A stretch of 64,000 nucleotides of DNA from Magnetospirillum sp. ME-1 (GTDB taxonomy: Bacteria > Pseudomonadota > Alphaproteobacteria > Rhodospirillales > Magnetospirillaceae): positions 186,001-250,000 of the forward strand of contig NZ_CP015848.1 in the NCBI RefSeq assembly GCF_002105535.1, in the 5' to 3' direction. The notes under the pieces were generated by a model that searched no databases, was not told the origin of the DNA, and saw only the letters and a program-made list of their open reading frames with translations. The position numbers and the translations under genes were made by a program. Shown here piece by piece: positions 48,516 through 56,692 of this stretch. The stretch's first letter is position 1, and each line of letters begins with the position of its first letter.

Positions 48516-49124
48516 CTACTTGTCCAGCCCGGCCGTCTGCTTCTCGATGGTCTCGATCAGCCCGGAAAAGCCCTTGGCGCGGAAGATGGAGCCGAATTCC
48601 GAGCGGCGCACCGCCACCTGGCTGACCGTGCCCTCGAACAGCACGTCGACGATACGCCACTGGCCCTGGTCCTGGCGCATGACGTAGTCGATCTGGGTGG
48701 GGTCGCCGTTCTTCGGCACCAGCCACGAGGGGACGATCACGTTGCCGCCGGTGGACGGGCGGGGCTCGCCCACGTCGAAGCGTTCGCCGTTCCACTCGTT
48801 GAACTGGGCGGCGTAGGTGCCCACCGAGAAGGCGGTATAGGCCTCGGCCAGCCTGGCCGCCTCGTCCGGCGTCAGCTTGGAGAAGGCGGTGCCGAGCGTG
48901 CCGCGGGTCATGGCGGGCATGTCGTAGGCCTCGGTCACCGCCGGGCGCATCTTGTCGGCGCGGCCCTTGTAGCCCAGCTTGACGCCGCCCTTCATGCTCT
49001 CCATCAGACGGTCGCAGAAGGTGCGGATGACCGCCTCGGGCCCCGCGCCTTGTGCCGAGGCGGGACTCACCAGACCGGTCATGAGCAACAGCGCCAGCAC
49101 CGACGCGGCGAAAAGCGAACGCAT
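48516..49124 (-). CDS. hpnM: Hopanoid-associated MlaC/Ttg2-like protein HpnM
   Basis: 202 residues. Signal peptide 1-24 (ending PASA) and the MlaC/Ttg2D fold: AVIRTFCDRLMESMK, MPAMTRGTLG, LAEAYTAFSVGTYAAQFNEWNGERF and WRIVDVLFEGTVSQVAVRRSEF. HpnM is a periplasmic lipid carrier associated with hopanoid loci, probably moving hopanoids to the outer membrane. ATG 49124 follows GGAGACGATCGC. In the usual order hpnM follows hpnI-J-K-L; here it is upstream of hpnI. Confidence 0.88.
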   Translation of the reverse strand: MRSLFAASVLALLLMTGLVSPASAQGAGPEAVIRTFCDRLMESMKGGVKLGYKGRADKMRPAVTEAYDMPAMTRGTLGTAFSKLTPDEAARLAEAYTAFSVGTYAAQFNEWNGERFDVGEPRPSTGGNVIVPSWLVPKNGDPTQIDYVMRQDQGQWRIVDVLFEGTVSQVAVRRSEFGSIFRAKGFSGLIETIEKQTAGLDK

Positions 49125-49302
49125 GCGATCGTCTCCACAAAGACCGGGGCGCCCCCGATTGGAGCGCCCGCCGGTGTCCTGCCATACCATATTGTCCCCG
49201 GTGGAGCCAGAGCGAGCCAGAGCGGACACAGGGTTGAAGGCCCCGACTGGACAGGCCATCTCCACTTATGGAATTCTACTTAGGGGATTGGGGAATAATG
49301 GG

Positions 49303-51090
49303 ATGGTCCTAGCGAGCCTTTGGGCCGCCATCAAGCAACGGTTCAGGCCGGCGCCGGGCAAAGGGCAGGAAGCCCCCGCCGCCCCCCGCCCCCGTGCCGC
49401 CAAGGCCTCGCCCCCCCAGACCGGCTTTCTCGATCCCGATGCCTTCGCCCGCACCCTGGTCGACGCCTCCAAGGGCGACGACCATCGTCTCCACGTCTTC
49501 TCGCTGACCGATTTCCGCCAGGCGGTGGGCTCGAAATGGGGGAAACTCAGCGGCCTGCTGGAGGTGGCGGGCGACGCCATCATCCGCCGCCACGTGGACC
49601 TGTCCAAGGACGTCATCACCCGCCTGGACGCCGAGATCGCCTGTCTGTCCATGCCGATGGCGTCACGCCAGGAAACCCGGGCGCGGGTCGCCTCCATCGC
49701 CGCCGACCTGTCCACCTACCTGTTCGGCGACGCCATGATCAATGGACGCCGCCCCCAGGTGGTGGCCGCCAACATGGCCGCCAAGGACGCGGTGACCGAC
49801 GAAGGCACGCTCGACCACGAGGCCATCCGCAAGGCCATCGCCAAGGCCGGAGCGGCACTGGCCCCCGAATCCTCCGGACTGTCCGCCCCCCATCGCGCCT
49901 CCCTGGCGGCCATGCTGCCCCCCGAGGAGGCGGCGAAACTGGTCCCCGGCAAGGGCGCCGCCTATGCCATCAGCGGCGGCGACAAGCCCTATCGCATTGA
50001 TGAATCCTCGGTGCCCAAATGGGTGACGGAAGAGCCGAAGAAGCGCGCCAGCGACCAGCCCCTGCCCGCCTTCCACATCGAGGGTGGCCAGGGCGGCGCC
50101 GACGCCCCGCGCAAGGTCATGACGGTGGAAGGCCGCAGCCTGCATGGTGCCGACGCGCCGCGCGAGGTGATGCGCATGGAGGGCCACGCCCGGGGCGGTG
50201 ACGGCGAGGTGATGCGGGTGGAGGGCCGCTCCCTGAGTGGCGCCGATGCCCCGCGCGAGGTGATGCGGGTGGAGGGCCGCGACGGCAAGGGCGCCGACTG
50301 GCTGGAGGAGCAGCTGGAGCGCCAGGCCGAGGCCGGCCTGGCCTCGGACCACCATCTGACGCCGGAATCCAGCCTGACCCTGGTGTGGACCCCCACCTGG
50401 GTGGCCACCAGGCGGGCGGTGGGGGCGTTCCACGCCAAGGTGATCCGCGTCGACAAGGAAGGGGCGCCGCCGGTGGAGGGCGCCTACGCCTATGCCGGCG
50501 CCGCCCCCATCGAATCGCTGACCATGGACCGTTTCGTCGCCACCCAGGCCGCCTACGAGCTGAAGGACCTGTTCTACGGCCGCCACAAGGCGGGAATCAC
50601 CGTGCCGTTCCATTGGATGAGCCTGGCGCCGCGCTGGCGCGACTGCATCCGCATTCCCTTCGAAAGCTGCCCGGCCCAGGCGCTGCGCAAGCATCTGAAG
50701 ATCGAGATCTTCGGATTGTCGCCGGCCATTCCTCCCCATGTGATCAACCGTCTGTTCCAGCCCCTGGAAAAGCTGGACTGCACCCTGATGGCCCGCCTGC
50801 CCCTGTCGGCACCGGGCATGATCAAGGCGCTGAAGGGGGTGAAGGCCATCGGCGTCGATCTGGCCCAGCTGACGCCGGAGGAAAAGACCGGCGACCTGGA
50901 ATTGCTGGCGCGGCTGGAACGCTTCCGCGACGTCGCCCACAAATCCGGGATGGCCTGCTATGTCTGGGGCATCCGCCGCCGCCCGCTGATCACCGAGGTG
51001 ATCCGGGCCGGCTTCTCCCTGGTCAACGGCCCGGGGGTGATGACCGACCTGTCCCGGCCCCGCGTGCCGTCGGCCGGGGTGGGGGAATAG
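49303..51090 (+). CDS. Unrecognised protein with tandem repeats and possible degenerate EAL domain
   Basis: 595 residues without a signal peptide or membrane segment. Residues about 30-170 are helical. About four units of GADAPREVMRVEGRSL occur near residues 265-330. The C-terminal part (about 400-585) shows spaced hydrophobic strands, and VKAIGVDLAQL, YVWGIRRRPLITEVIRAGFSLVNGPGVM resembles the end of an EAL barrel without the catalytic motifs. I would call the EAL relation tentative. ATG 49303 is preferred, as GGGG precedes it. It diverges from hpnM. Confidence 0.66.
   Translation: MVLASLWAAIKQRFRPAPGKGQEAPAAPRPRAAKASPPQTGFLDPDAFARTLVDASKGDDHRLHVFSLTDFRQAVGSKWGKLSGLLEVAGDAIIRRHVDLSKDVITRLDAEIACLSMPMASRQETRARVASIAADLSTYLFGDAMINGRRPQVVAANMAAKDAVTDEGTLDHEAIRKAIAKAGAALAPESSGLSAPHRASLAAMLPPEEAAKLVPGKGAAYAISGGDKPYRIDESSVPKWVTEEPKKRASDQPLPAFHIEGGQGGADAPRKVMTVEGRSLHGADAPREVMRMEGHARGGDGEVMRVEGRSLSGADAPREVMRVEGRDGKGADWLEEQLERQAEAGLASDHHLTPESSLTLVWTPTWVATRRAVGAFHAKVIRVDKEGAPPVEGAYAYAGAAPIESLTMDRFVATQAAYELKDLFYGRHKAGITVPFHWMSLAPRWRDCIRIPFESCPAQALRKHLKIEIFGLSPAIPPHVINRLFQPLEKLDCTLMARLPLSAPGMIKALKGVKAIGVDLAQLTPEEKTGDLELLARLERFRDVAHKSGMACYVWGIRRRPLITEVIRAGFSLVNGPGVMTDLSRPRVPSAGVGE
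50095..50292. repeat. In-frame tandem repeat, about 50-60 bp units
   Basis: Four imperfect copies encode GADAPR-V-M-EGR-type units of about 17-20 residues inside the protein above. The nucleotide copies share GAGGTGATGCGGGTGGAGGG, which points to recent duplication. Confidence 0.8.
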
Positions 51091-51209
51091 CCCCACTCCC
51101 GGCTCCCTGGCGTATTGTCCCTCGCCGGGCGGGCGCATCCGCGCCCTTGGCCGCGGCCTCAATGGCCGCTGGATACCGGCCAATGAGTCGATTCAAAGGT
51201 CGGCCGGTA

Positions 51210-52340
51210 TTACTCCATCACGATCCTGGGGCCCTTGCGGCCGCCCTGCAGGACCTGGACCTTGTCCCAGATCCTGGCGGCGATATCCATGTAGGCCTTG
51301 GCGTGGGGCGAGTTGGGCTTGGAGATGACGATGGGCTCGCCGGCGTCCGCCGTCTGGCGGATGGCGATGTCCAAGGGCACCTCGCCCAGGAAGTCGGCGG
51401 ACAGGCGCGCCGCTTCCGCCTTGGCGCCGCCATGGCCGAAGATGTGGGCCTCGTCGCCGCATTTGGGGCAGATGTAATAGCTCATGTTCTCGATGATGCC
51501 GAGCACCGGCACGTCCACCTTGCGGAACATGTTGAGGCCCTTGGTGGCGTCAAGGAGCGCGATGTCCTGGGGCGTGGACACGATCACCGCGCCGGTCAGC
51601 GGCACCCGCTGGGTCATGGTCAGCTGGGTGTCGCCGGTACCGGGCGGCATGTCGATGATCATCACGTCCAGCTCGCCCCAATGGACGTCGCGCAGCAGTT
51701 GCTCCAGCGCGCCCATCACCATGGGACCGCGCCAGATGATGGGCGAGTCCTCGGGCACCAGGAAGCCCATGGACATGCACTTCACGCCGTAATTCTCCAT
51801 GGGCATCATGGTCTGGCCGTCGGGGCTGACCGGCTCGCCGGTGATGCCCAGCATGCGGGGCATGGAAGGCCCGAAGATATCGGCGTCGAACAGGCCGACC
51901 TTGAGGCCCATGCGCGACAGCGCCATGGCGATGTTGGTGGCCGTGGTGGACTTGCCCACGCCGCCCTTGCCGGACGCGACGGCGACGATGGCCTTGACGT
52001 GGGGCAGCAGCGGCTTTTCCGCCTGGTGGCCCCCGCCATGCGCATGGCCATGCCCGCCCTGGGGAGCGCCCTTGGGCCCGCCCTGGGTGTTGCGCTCGGC
52101 GGTCAGCACCGCCGACACCGACACCACGCCCGGCAGATCATGCACCGCCTTCTCGGCGGCCTTGCGCAGCGGCTCCAGATGGGGGCCACGGCTGGCATCG
52201 ACTTCGATGGCAAAGGCCACGTGGCCGTTCTTCACCGCCAGGCCCGATACCATACCGAGACTGACGATGTCCGCCTTGCGGTCGGGGTCAATGACCCGGC
52301 TCAGCGCCTGGATGATCTGCTGTTCGGTGACCTCGGCCAT
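51210..52340 (-). CDS. apbC: Mrp/ApbC-type Fe-S cluster carrier P-loop ATPase
   Basis: 376 residues. An N-terminal MIP18-like domain (1-90; LSRVIDPDRKADIVSLGMV) is followed by a His/Gly-rich linker (about 93-107) and a P-loop domain with the deviant Walker A GKGGVGKS at 124-131. The CxxC (CPKC) near 292-295 binds a bridging 4Fe-4S cluster. Mrp/ApbC transfers Fe-S clusters to client proteins. ATG 52340 follows GAGGACAGC. The histidine-rich linker is unusual and could bind metal. Confidence 0.94.
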   Translation of the reverse strand: MAEVTEQQIIQALSRVIDPDRKADIVSLGMVSGLAVKNGHVAFAIEVDASRGPHLEPLRKAAEKAVHDLPGVVSVSAVLTAERNTQGGPKGAPQGGHGHAHGGGHQAEKPLLPHVKAIVAVASGKGGVGKSTTATNIAMALSRMGLKVGLFDADIFGPSMPRMLGITGEPVSPDGQTMMPMENYGVKCMSMGFLVPEDSPIIWRGPMVMGALEQLLRDVHWGELDVMIIDMPPGTGDTQLTMTQRVPLTGAVIVSTPQDIALLDATKGLNMFRKVDVPVLGIIENMSYYICPKCGDEAHIFGHGGAKAEAARLSADFLGEVPLDIAIRQTADAGEPIVISKPNSPHAKAYMDIAARIWDKVQVLQGGRKGPRIVME

Positions 52341-52561
52341 GCTGTCCTCTTCGCTGTAAAGACATACCAATTTAGTTGGTTATGCGCCGACGAAGCGCAC
52401 AAGCATCTCCTCATATAGGGGCCCCGGCGGCGTTTGCAAAGCCGATTCCCGCCGCCGCCCCTATATTGAAAACCGGTAATGTGGACGGCGTCGCGTTGCG
52501 CAAGGCGGAATCCTGCCCTATGTTCCCCATGAATGTTGGGAATTGAACGAAGGGAAACCTC

Positions 52562-53701
52562 ATGGCTTGGAATCCTCGTGGCGGCGGCGGCGGCCCGTGG
52601 GGCGGCGGCGGTGGCGGCGGCGGCCCCTGGGGCAACGGCGGCGGCAATCGTCCGGGCGGCGGCGGCAACGGCGGCGGCTTCGGCGGCGGACCGGACCTCG
52701 AGGACTTCATCCGCAAGGGCCAGGAACGGCTGCGCCGCGCCATGCCGGGCGGGTCCGGCGGCGCCAACGGCACGCGGGGCATCATGGCCCTGGCGGCGCT
52801 GGCGGTGGCGTTCTGGGGCTTCTCCGGCATCTATAAGGTCAGCCCCGACGAGCAGGGCGTGGTCATGCGCTTCGGCAAGTGGGTGGACACCACCGAGCCG
52901 GGGCTGCATTACCGCCTGCCCTATCCCATCGAGACGGTGCTGCTGCCCAAGGTGACCAAGGTCAACCAGCTGCTGCTGGGCTCGCGGGTCGGCGGCGATC
53001 TGCGCAGCGGCGGCCGGGTCACCGACGAAAGCCGCATGCTGACCGGCGACGAGAACATCGTCGAGGCGGAAGCCGCGGTGTTCTGGCGCATCAAGGACGC
53101 CGGCAAGTATCTGTTCGCCGTGCGCGACCCGGAGTTGACCGTCAAGGTGGCGGCCGAAAGCGCGCTGCGCGAGGTGATCGGCCGCAACCCCATCCAGGCG
53201 GCGCTGTCCGACAAGCGCGAGTTCATCGCCATCCAGACCCAGGAGGAGCTTCAGCGGCTTCTGGATTCCTATGGCGCCGGCATCCACATCCAGCAGGTCC
53301 AGTTGCAGAAGGTTGATCCGCCGGCGGCGGTCATCGACGCCTTCAACGACGTGCAGCGCGCCCGCGCCGACCAGGAACGCGCCCGCAACGAAGCGGAAGC
53401 CTACCGCAACGACATCATCCCCAGGGCACGCGGCGAGGCCGAGCGCCTGACCCAGGAGGCCCAGGCCTACCGCGAGCAGGTGGTCAACCTGGCCCAGGGC
53501 GACGCCAAGCGCTTCAGCGCCCTTTACGCCTCCTACAAGCAGGCCGAGGACGTCACCGCACGGCGCCTCTACATCGAGACCATGGAGGAAATCCTGAAGG
53601 GAGCCACCAAGGTGGTCATCGATCCCTCGGCGAAGGGACTGGTGCCCTATCTGCCCCTGCCCGAACTGAAGAAGCAACAGCAGGCGGGAGGCGCCAAATG
53701 A
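52562..53701 (+). CDS. hflK: FtsH protease modulator HflK
   Basis: 379 residues. A Gly/Trp-rich N-terminus (GGGGGPWGGGGG) precedes a single membrane segment near 75-95 and an SPFH/prohibitin domain with DEQGVVMRFGKWV, TGDENIVEAEAAVFWRI and VQLQKVDPPAAVIDAFNDVQRARADQERARNEAEAYRN. HflK with HflC forms the periplasmic cap over the FtsH protease in the inner membrane. hflC begins in its stop codon (ATGA). Confidence 0.96.
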   Translation: MAWNPRGGGGGPWGGGGGGGGPWGNGGGNRPGGGGNGGGFGGGPDLEDFIRKGQERLRRAMPGGSGGANGTRGIMALAALAVAFWGFSGIYKVSPDEQGVVMRFGKWVDTTEPGLHYRLPYPIETVLLPKVTKVNQLLLGSRVGGDLRSGGRVTDESRMLTGDENIVEAEAAVFWRIKDAGKYLFAVRDPELTVKVAAESALREVIGRNPIQAALSDKREFIAIQTQEELQRLLDSYGAGIHIQQVQLQKVDPPAAVIDAFNDVQRARADQERARNEAEAYRNDIIPRARGEAERLTQEAQAYREQVVNLAQGDAKRFSALYASYKQAEDVTARRLYIETMEEILKGATKVVIDPSAKGLVPYLPLPELKKQQQAGGAK

Positions 53702-54576
53702 GCCGCTCCCTCGTCTTTTCCGCCATCGCCGCCGCCATCCTTCTGGTGCTGGCGGGGTCGTCGCTGTTCATCGTCAACCAGGCCGAACAGGCGCTGGTGC
53801 TGCGCTTCGGCGCCCACCGCGCCACCATCAAGGAGCCGGGCCTGCACGTCAAACTGCCCTTCATCGAAGACGTGGTGCGCTACGACAACCGCCTGCTCGC
53901 CCTCGACCCGCCGGACGAACAGGTCATCCTGGGCGACCAGAAGCGCATCGTGGTCGACACCTTCACCCGCTACCGCGTCGCCGACCCGCTGAAGTTCTAT
54001 CAGGCGGTGCGCACCGAGGTGCAGGCCCGCGCCCAGATGACCCAGATCGTCTCGTCGGCCATGCGCCGGGTGATGGGTCAGGTGATGCTGCCCTCCATCC
54101 TGTCGGACGAGCGGGCCCGCATCATGGAGCAGATCCAGCACGAGGTCTCCGAGCGCAGCTTGCGCGAACTGGGCATCCAGGTGGTGGACGTGCGGCTGCG
54201 CCGCGCCGACCTGCCGGACGAGACCAGCCAGTCCATCTATGACCGCATGAAGTCCGAGCGCGAGCGCCAGGCCAAGGAAGCCCGCGCCCAGGGCTATGAG
54301 TGGAGCCAGCAGATCCGCGCCCGCGCCGACCGCGAACGCACCGTGCTGCTGGCCGAGGCGCAGCGCCAGGCCCAGATCGAACGCGGCCAGGGCGACGCCG
54401 AGGCCAACCGCATCTTCGCCGAGGCGTTCGGCAAGGATATCCAGTTCTTTACCCTGTACCGCTCGCTGCAGGCCTATCGGGCGGCGTTGGGCGACGGCAG
54501 CACCACCCTGGTCCTGTCGCCGGACAACGAGTTCCTGAAGGCGTTCGGCAACGGCCCGGGCCGCCGGGGCCAATGA
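53698..54576 (+). CDS. hflC: FtsH protease modulator HflC
   Basis: 292 residues. A membrane segment at about 5-25 leads to an SPFH domain: FIVNQAEQALVLRFGAHRATIKEPGLHVKLPF, LALDPPDEQVILGDQKRIVVDTFTRYRVADPLKFYQAV and DVRLRRADLPDETSQSIYDRMKSERERQAKE. It partners HflK. Its stop overlaps the next gene's ATG by four bases, giving one tightly coupled unit. Confidence 0.96.
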   Translation: MSRSLVFSAIAAAILLVLAGSSLFIVNQAEQALVLRFGAHRATIKEPGLHVKLPFIEDVVRYDNRLLALDPPDEQVILGDQKRIVVDTFTRYRVADPLKFYQAVRTEVQARAQMTQIVSSAMRRVMGQVMLPSILSDERARIMEQIQHEVSERSLRELGIQVVDVRLRRADLPDETSQSIYDRMKSERERQAKEARAQGYEWSQQIRARADRERTVLLAEAQRQAQIERGQGDAEANRIFAEAFGKDIQFFTLYRSLQAYRAALGDGSTTLVLSPDNEFLKAFGNGPGRRGQ

Positions 54577-54764
54577 CCGACCTGATGACCGCCCTGGCGC
54601 TGGTCCTCGTCATCGAGGGCCTCGCCTGGGCGGCCTTCCCCGAGGCCATGAAGCGCATGATGGCCCAGGTCCTGGTCATGCCGCCCGACCTGTTGCGCGG
54701 TATCGGGCTGTTCATGGCCATCCTCGGCCTGGGCGGCGTGTGGTTGGCGCGAAGCGCGCTTTGA
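54573..54764 (+). CDS. DUF2065 small inner-membrane protein
   Basis: 63 residues with two membrane segments (about 5-22 and 42-60) separated by AAFPEAMKRMMAQVLVMPPDLLR. It matches DUF2065, which is often found beside hflKC. The ATG overlaps the hflC stop (ATGA). Its role is unknown; it probably belongs to the FtsH/HflKC complex (inference). Confidence 0.85.
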   Translation: MTDLMTALALVLVIEGLAWAAFPEAMKRMMAQVLVMPPDLLRGIGLFMAILGLGGVWLARSAL

Positions 54765-54777
54765 GACAATATTCCAG

Positions 54778-54797
54778 TCGCCCCAGCTGAGGGGCGA
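54778..54797. promoter_or_regulatory. Hairpin upstream of degP
   Basis: TCGCCCC pairs with GGGGCGA around AGCTGA, between the DUF2065 stop and degP. There is no T-run, so it may be a weak terminator or an RNA element in the degP leader. Confidence 0.5.
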
Positions 54798-54820
54798 GAC
54801 CGTCCGGAGGACTGACTTCC

Positions 54821-56329
54821 GTGTTCATGGCAAGACGTGACAATTCCTTCCGCCCCGCCCGCCTGCTGGTGGGCGCCCTGGCGATGATCGCCCTCCTGCT
54901 GCCCGGCATGGCCACCGCCGCCGCGCCGCCCGGCGGTTTCGCCGATCTGGCCGAGAGGCTGCTGCCCAGCGTGGTCAACATCTCGACCACCCAGACGCTG
55001 AAGGGCAACCAGGGCGGGCCCGAGATGCCGCAATTCCCCCCCGGCTCGCCGCTCGAGGAATTCTTCAAGGAATTCATGGAGCGCCAGCAGGGCACCCGGC
55101 CCGACGCGCCCTCGCGCAAGGCGACCTCGCTGGGGTCCGGCTTCATCATCGACGCCGCCGGCTACATCGTCACCAACAACCACGTCATCGCCGACGCCGA
55201 CGAGATCAGCGTCAAGCTGCACGACGACACGGTGTTCCAGGCCACCCTGGTGGGCCGCGATCCCAAGGTCGATCTGGCGCTCCTGAAGATCGATCCCGGC
55301 AAGAAGCCGCTGACCCCGGTGCCCTTCGGCAATTCCGATGAAGCCCGCGTGGGCGACTGGGTGCTGGCCATCGGCAATCCCTTCGGCTTCGGCGGCACCG
55401 TCACGGCCGGCATCGTCTCGGCGCGCGCCCGCGACATCAACGCCGGCCCCTATGACGACTTCCTGCAGACCGACGCCGCCATCAACCGCGGCAATTCCGG
55501 CGGCCCCATGTTCAACATGAAGGGCGAGGTGATCGGCATCAATTCGGCCATCATCTCGCCGTCGGGCGGCTCCATCGGCATCGGCTTCGCCGTGCCGGCC
55601 TCGCTGGCGGTGCCGGTGCTGGACGATCTTCGCAAGTTCGGCAAGGTGCGCCGCGGCTGGCTGGGCATCCGCATCCAGTCGCTCGATGCCGACATGGCCG
55701 AGAATATCGGCCTGCCCGACCAGAAGGGCGCCCTGGTGGCCAAGGTCGATCCCAACGGCCCCGGCGTCAAGGCCGGGCTGAAGGACGGCGACGTGGTGCT
55801 GAAGTTCGACGGCAAGGACATCACCGAGATGCGCCGCCTGCCCCGCTACGTGGCCTCGACCCCCATCGGCAAGAAGGTGGACGTGGTCATCTGGCGCGAC
55901 GGCAAGCGCCAGACCATCACGGCTTCCGTGGGCGAGATGCCCGAGGACCCGGCCGAGCAGCAGGTCAAGGGCAAGCCCGAGCAGCCGAAGCCCCAGGCGG
56001 GCAAGGACGGCGTGCTGGCCATTCCCGGCGCCGGCCTGACCGTCTCGTCGCTGACCCCGGCGCTTCGCGAACGCTTCGGCGTGGACGACGAGGCCAAGGG
56101 CGTCATCGTCACCGAGGTCAAGCCCGACAGCCCGGCCGCCGAAAAGGGCATGCGCCCCGGCGACCTGATCATCGAGGCCGACCACAAGCCGGTGCGCGCC
56201 CCCGCCGACCTGGGCAAGCTGATCGAGGACGGCCGCAAGTCCGGTGCCAAGTCGCTGCTGCTGCGCGTCGAAAACCCCCAGCAGCTGCGCTACATCGCCC
56301 TGCCGCTGGCCGAGGGCAAGAAGAAGTAG
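54821..56329 (+). CDS. degP: DegP/Do-like periplasmic serine endoprotease
   Basis: 502 residues with an N-terminal signal or anchor (about 12-34), a catalytic triad of His121 (TNNHVI), Asp151 (KVDLALL) and Ser226 (NRGNSGGPM), and two PDZ domains (about 290-380 and 400-495; GALVAKVDPNGPGVKAGLKDGD and GVIVTEVKPDSPAAEKGMRPGD). It degrades or refolds damaged envelope proteins. The start is GTG 54821 with GGAGG upstream; an ATG follows two codons later. Its position after hflKC suggests coordinated envelope quality control. Confidence 0.94.
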   Translation: MFMARRDNSFRPARLLVGALAMIALLLPGMATAAAPPGGFADLAERLLPSVVNISTTQTLKGNQGGPEMPQFPPGSPLEEFFKEFMERQQGTRPDAPSRKATSLGSGFIIDAAGYIVTNNHVIADADEISVKLHDDTVFQATLVGRDPKVDLALLKIDPGKKPLTPVPFGNSDEARVGDWVLAIGNPFGFGGTVTAGIVSARARDINAGPYDDFLQTDAAINRGNSGGPMFNMKGEVIGINSAIISPSGGSIGIGFAVPASLAVPVLDDLRKFGKVRRGWLGIRIQSLDADMAENIGLPDQKGALVAKVDPNGPGVKAGLKDGDVVLKFDGKDITEMRRLPRYVASTPIGKKVDVVIWRDGKRQTITASVGEMPEDPAEQQVKGKPEQPKPQAGKDGVLAIPGAGLTVSSLTPALRERFGVDDEAKGVIVTEVKPDSPAAEKGMRPGDLIIEADHKPVRAPADLGKLIEDGRKSGAKSLLLRVENPQQLRYIALPLAEGKKK

Positions 56330-56353
56330 GCCTTTCCCAAGGGCTGAACGGAC

Positions 56354-56389
56354 AAGGGGCGGGCCCAGCAGGACCCGCCCCTTTCTCAT
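56354..56389 (+). terminator. Rho-independent terminator after degP
   Basis: AAGGGGCGGG pairs with CCCGCCCCTT across a 10-base loop, followed by TTTCTCAT. It lies 25 bases after the degP stop. Confidence 0.85.
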
Positions 56390-56394
56390 AGTCT

Positions 56395-56498
56395 GTCATC
56401 CCGAGCATATGCGAGGGATCTCCGCCTGGACCAATGGTGCCGATTCTGAGACGCCGTGCCGAGACGAGATCCTTCCTCCCTTCGGTCGTCAGGATGGC
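56395..56498. repeat. Dispersed palindromic intergenic repeat, copy 3
   Basis: GTCATCCCGAGCATATGCGA at the left and GGTCGTCAGGATGGC at the right bound about 104 bases with arms GGGATCTCCGCC and GACGAGATCCTTCC. It is in the same orientation as the copy at 48390. Confidence 0.82.
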
Positions 56499-56543
56499 GG
56501 CTGGAGGCGGTCATCCTGCGCCCTATCACGAAGAGACGCATCC

Positions 56544-56600
56544 TCTTCGTGCCCCTTCGTGTCTTCGTGCCCCTTCGTGTCTTCGTGCCTTCGTGGTGAA
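56544..56600. repeat. Short tandem repeat of CTTCGTG units
   Basis: Six CTTCGTG units with 1-3 base spacers, including two copies of an 18-base unit CTTCGTGCCCCTTCGTGT. A related TCACGAAGAG lies 10 bases to the left in inverted form. No coding function is apparent; the 363-base gap 56330-56692 is otherwise made of terminators and the dispersed repeat. Confidence 0.82.
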
Positions 56601-56631
56601 GCGAGCATTCACGCCCCTGGGGGCTACCCGG

Positions 56632-56677
56632 CAAAAAATGCCGAAGGCCCGCCGGAGTTTCCTCCGGCGGGCCTTCG
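56632..56677 (-). terminator. Terminator of the flgF-flgG-flgA-flgH unit
   Basis: CGAAGGCCCGCCGGAG (56642-56657) pairs perfectly with CTCCGGCGGGCCTTCG (56662-56677) around TTTC. On the minus strand a run of Ts follows the stem (56632-56638), so it ends the flgH transcript. Confidence 0.9.
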
Positions 56678-56692
56678 TAACGTGCCGTCCGA

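Noticed and set aside
45867-49283. Very long plus-strand open frame across hpnJ-hpnI-hpnM
   Set aside because: Runs antisense to three recognisable genes and has no family features.
56533-56600. Possible CRISPR
   Set aside because: The units are only 7-18 bases long, with no spacers of uniform length and no cas genes.
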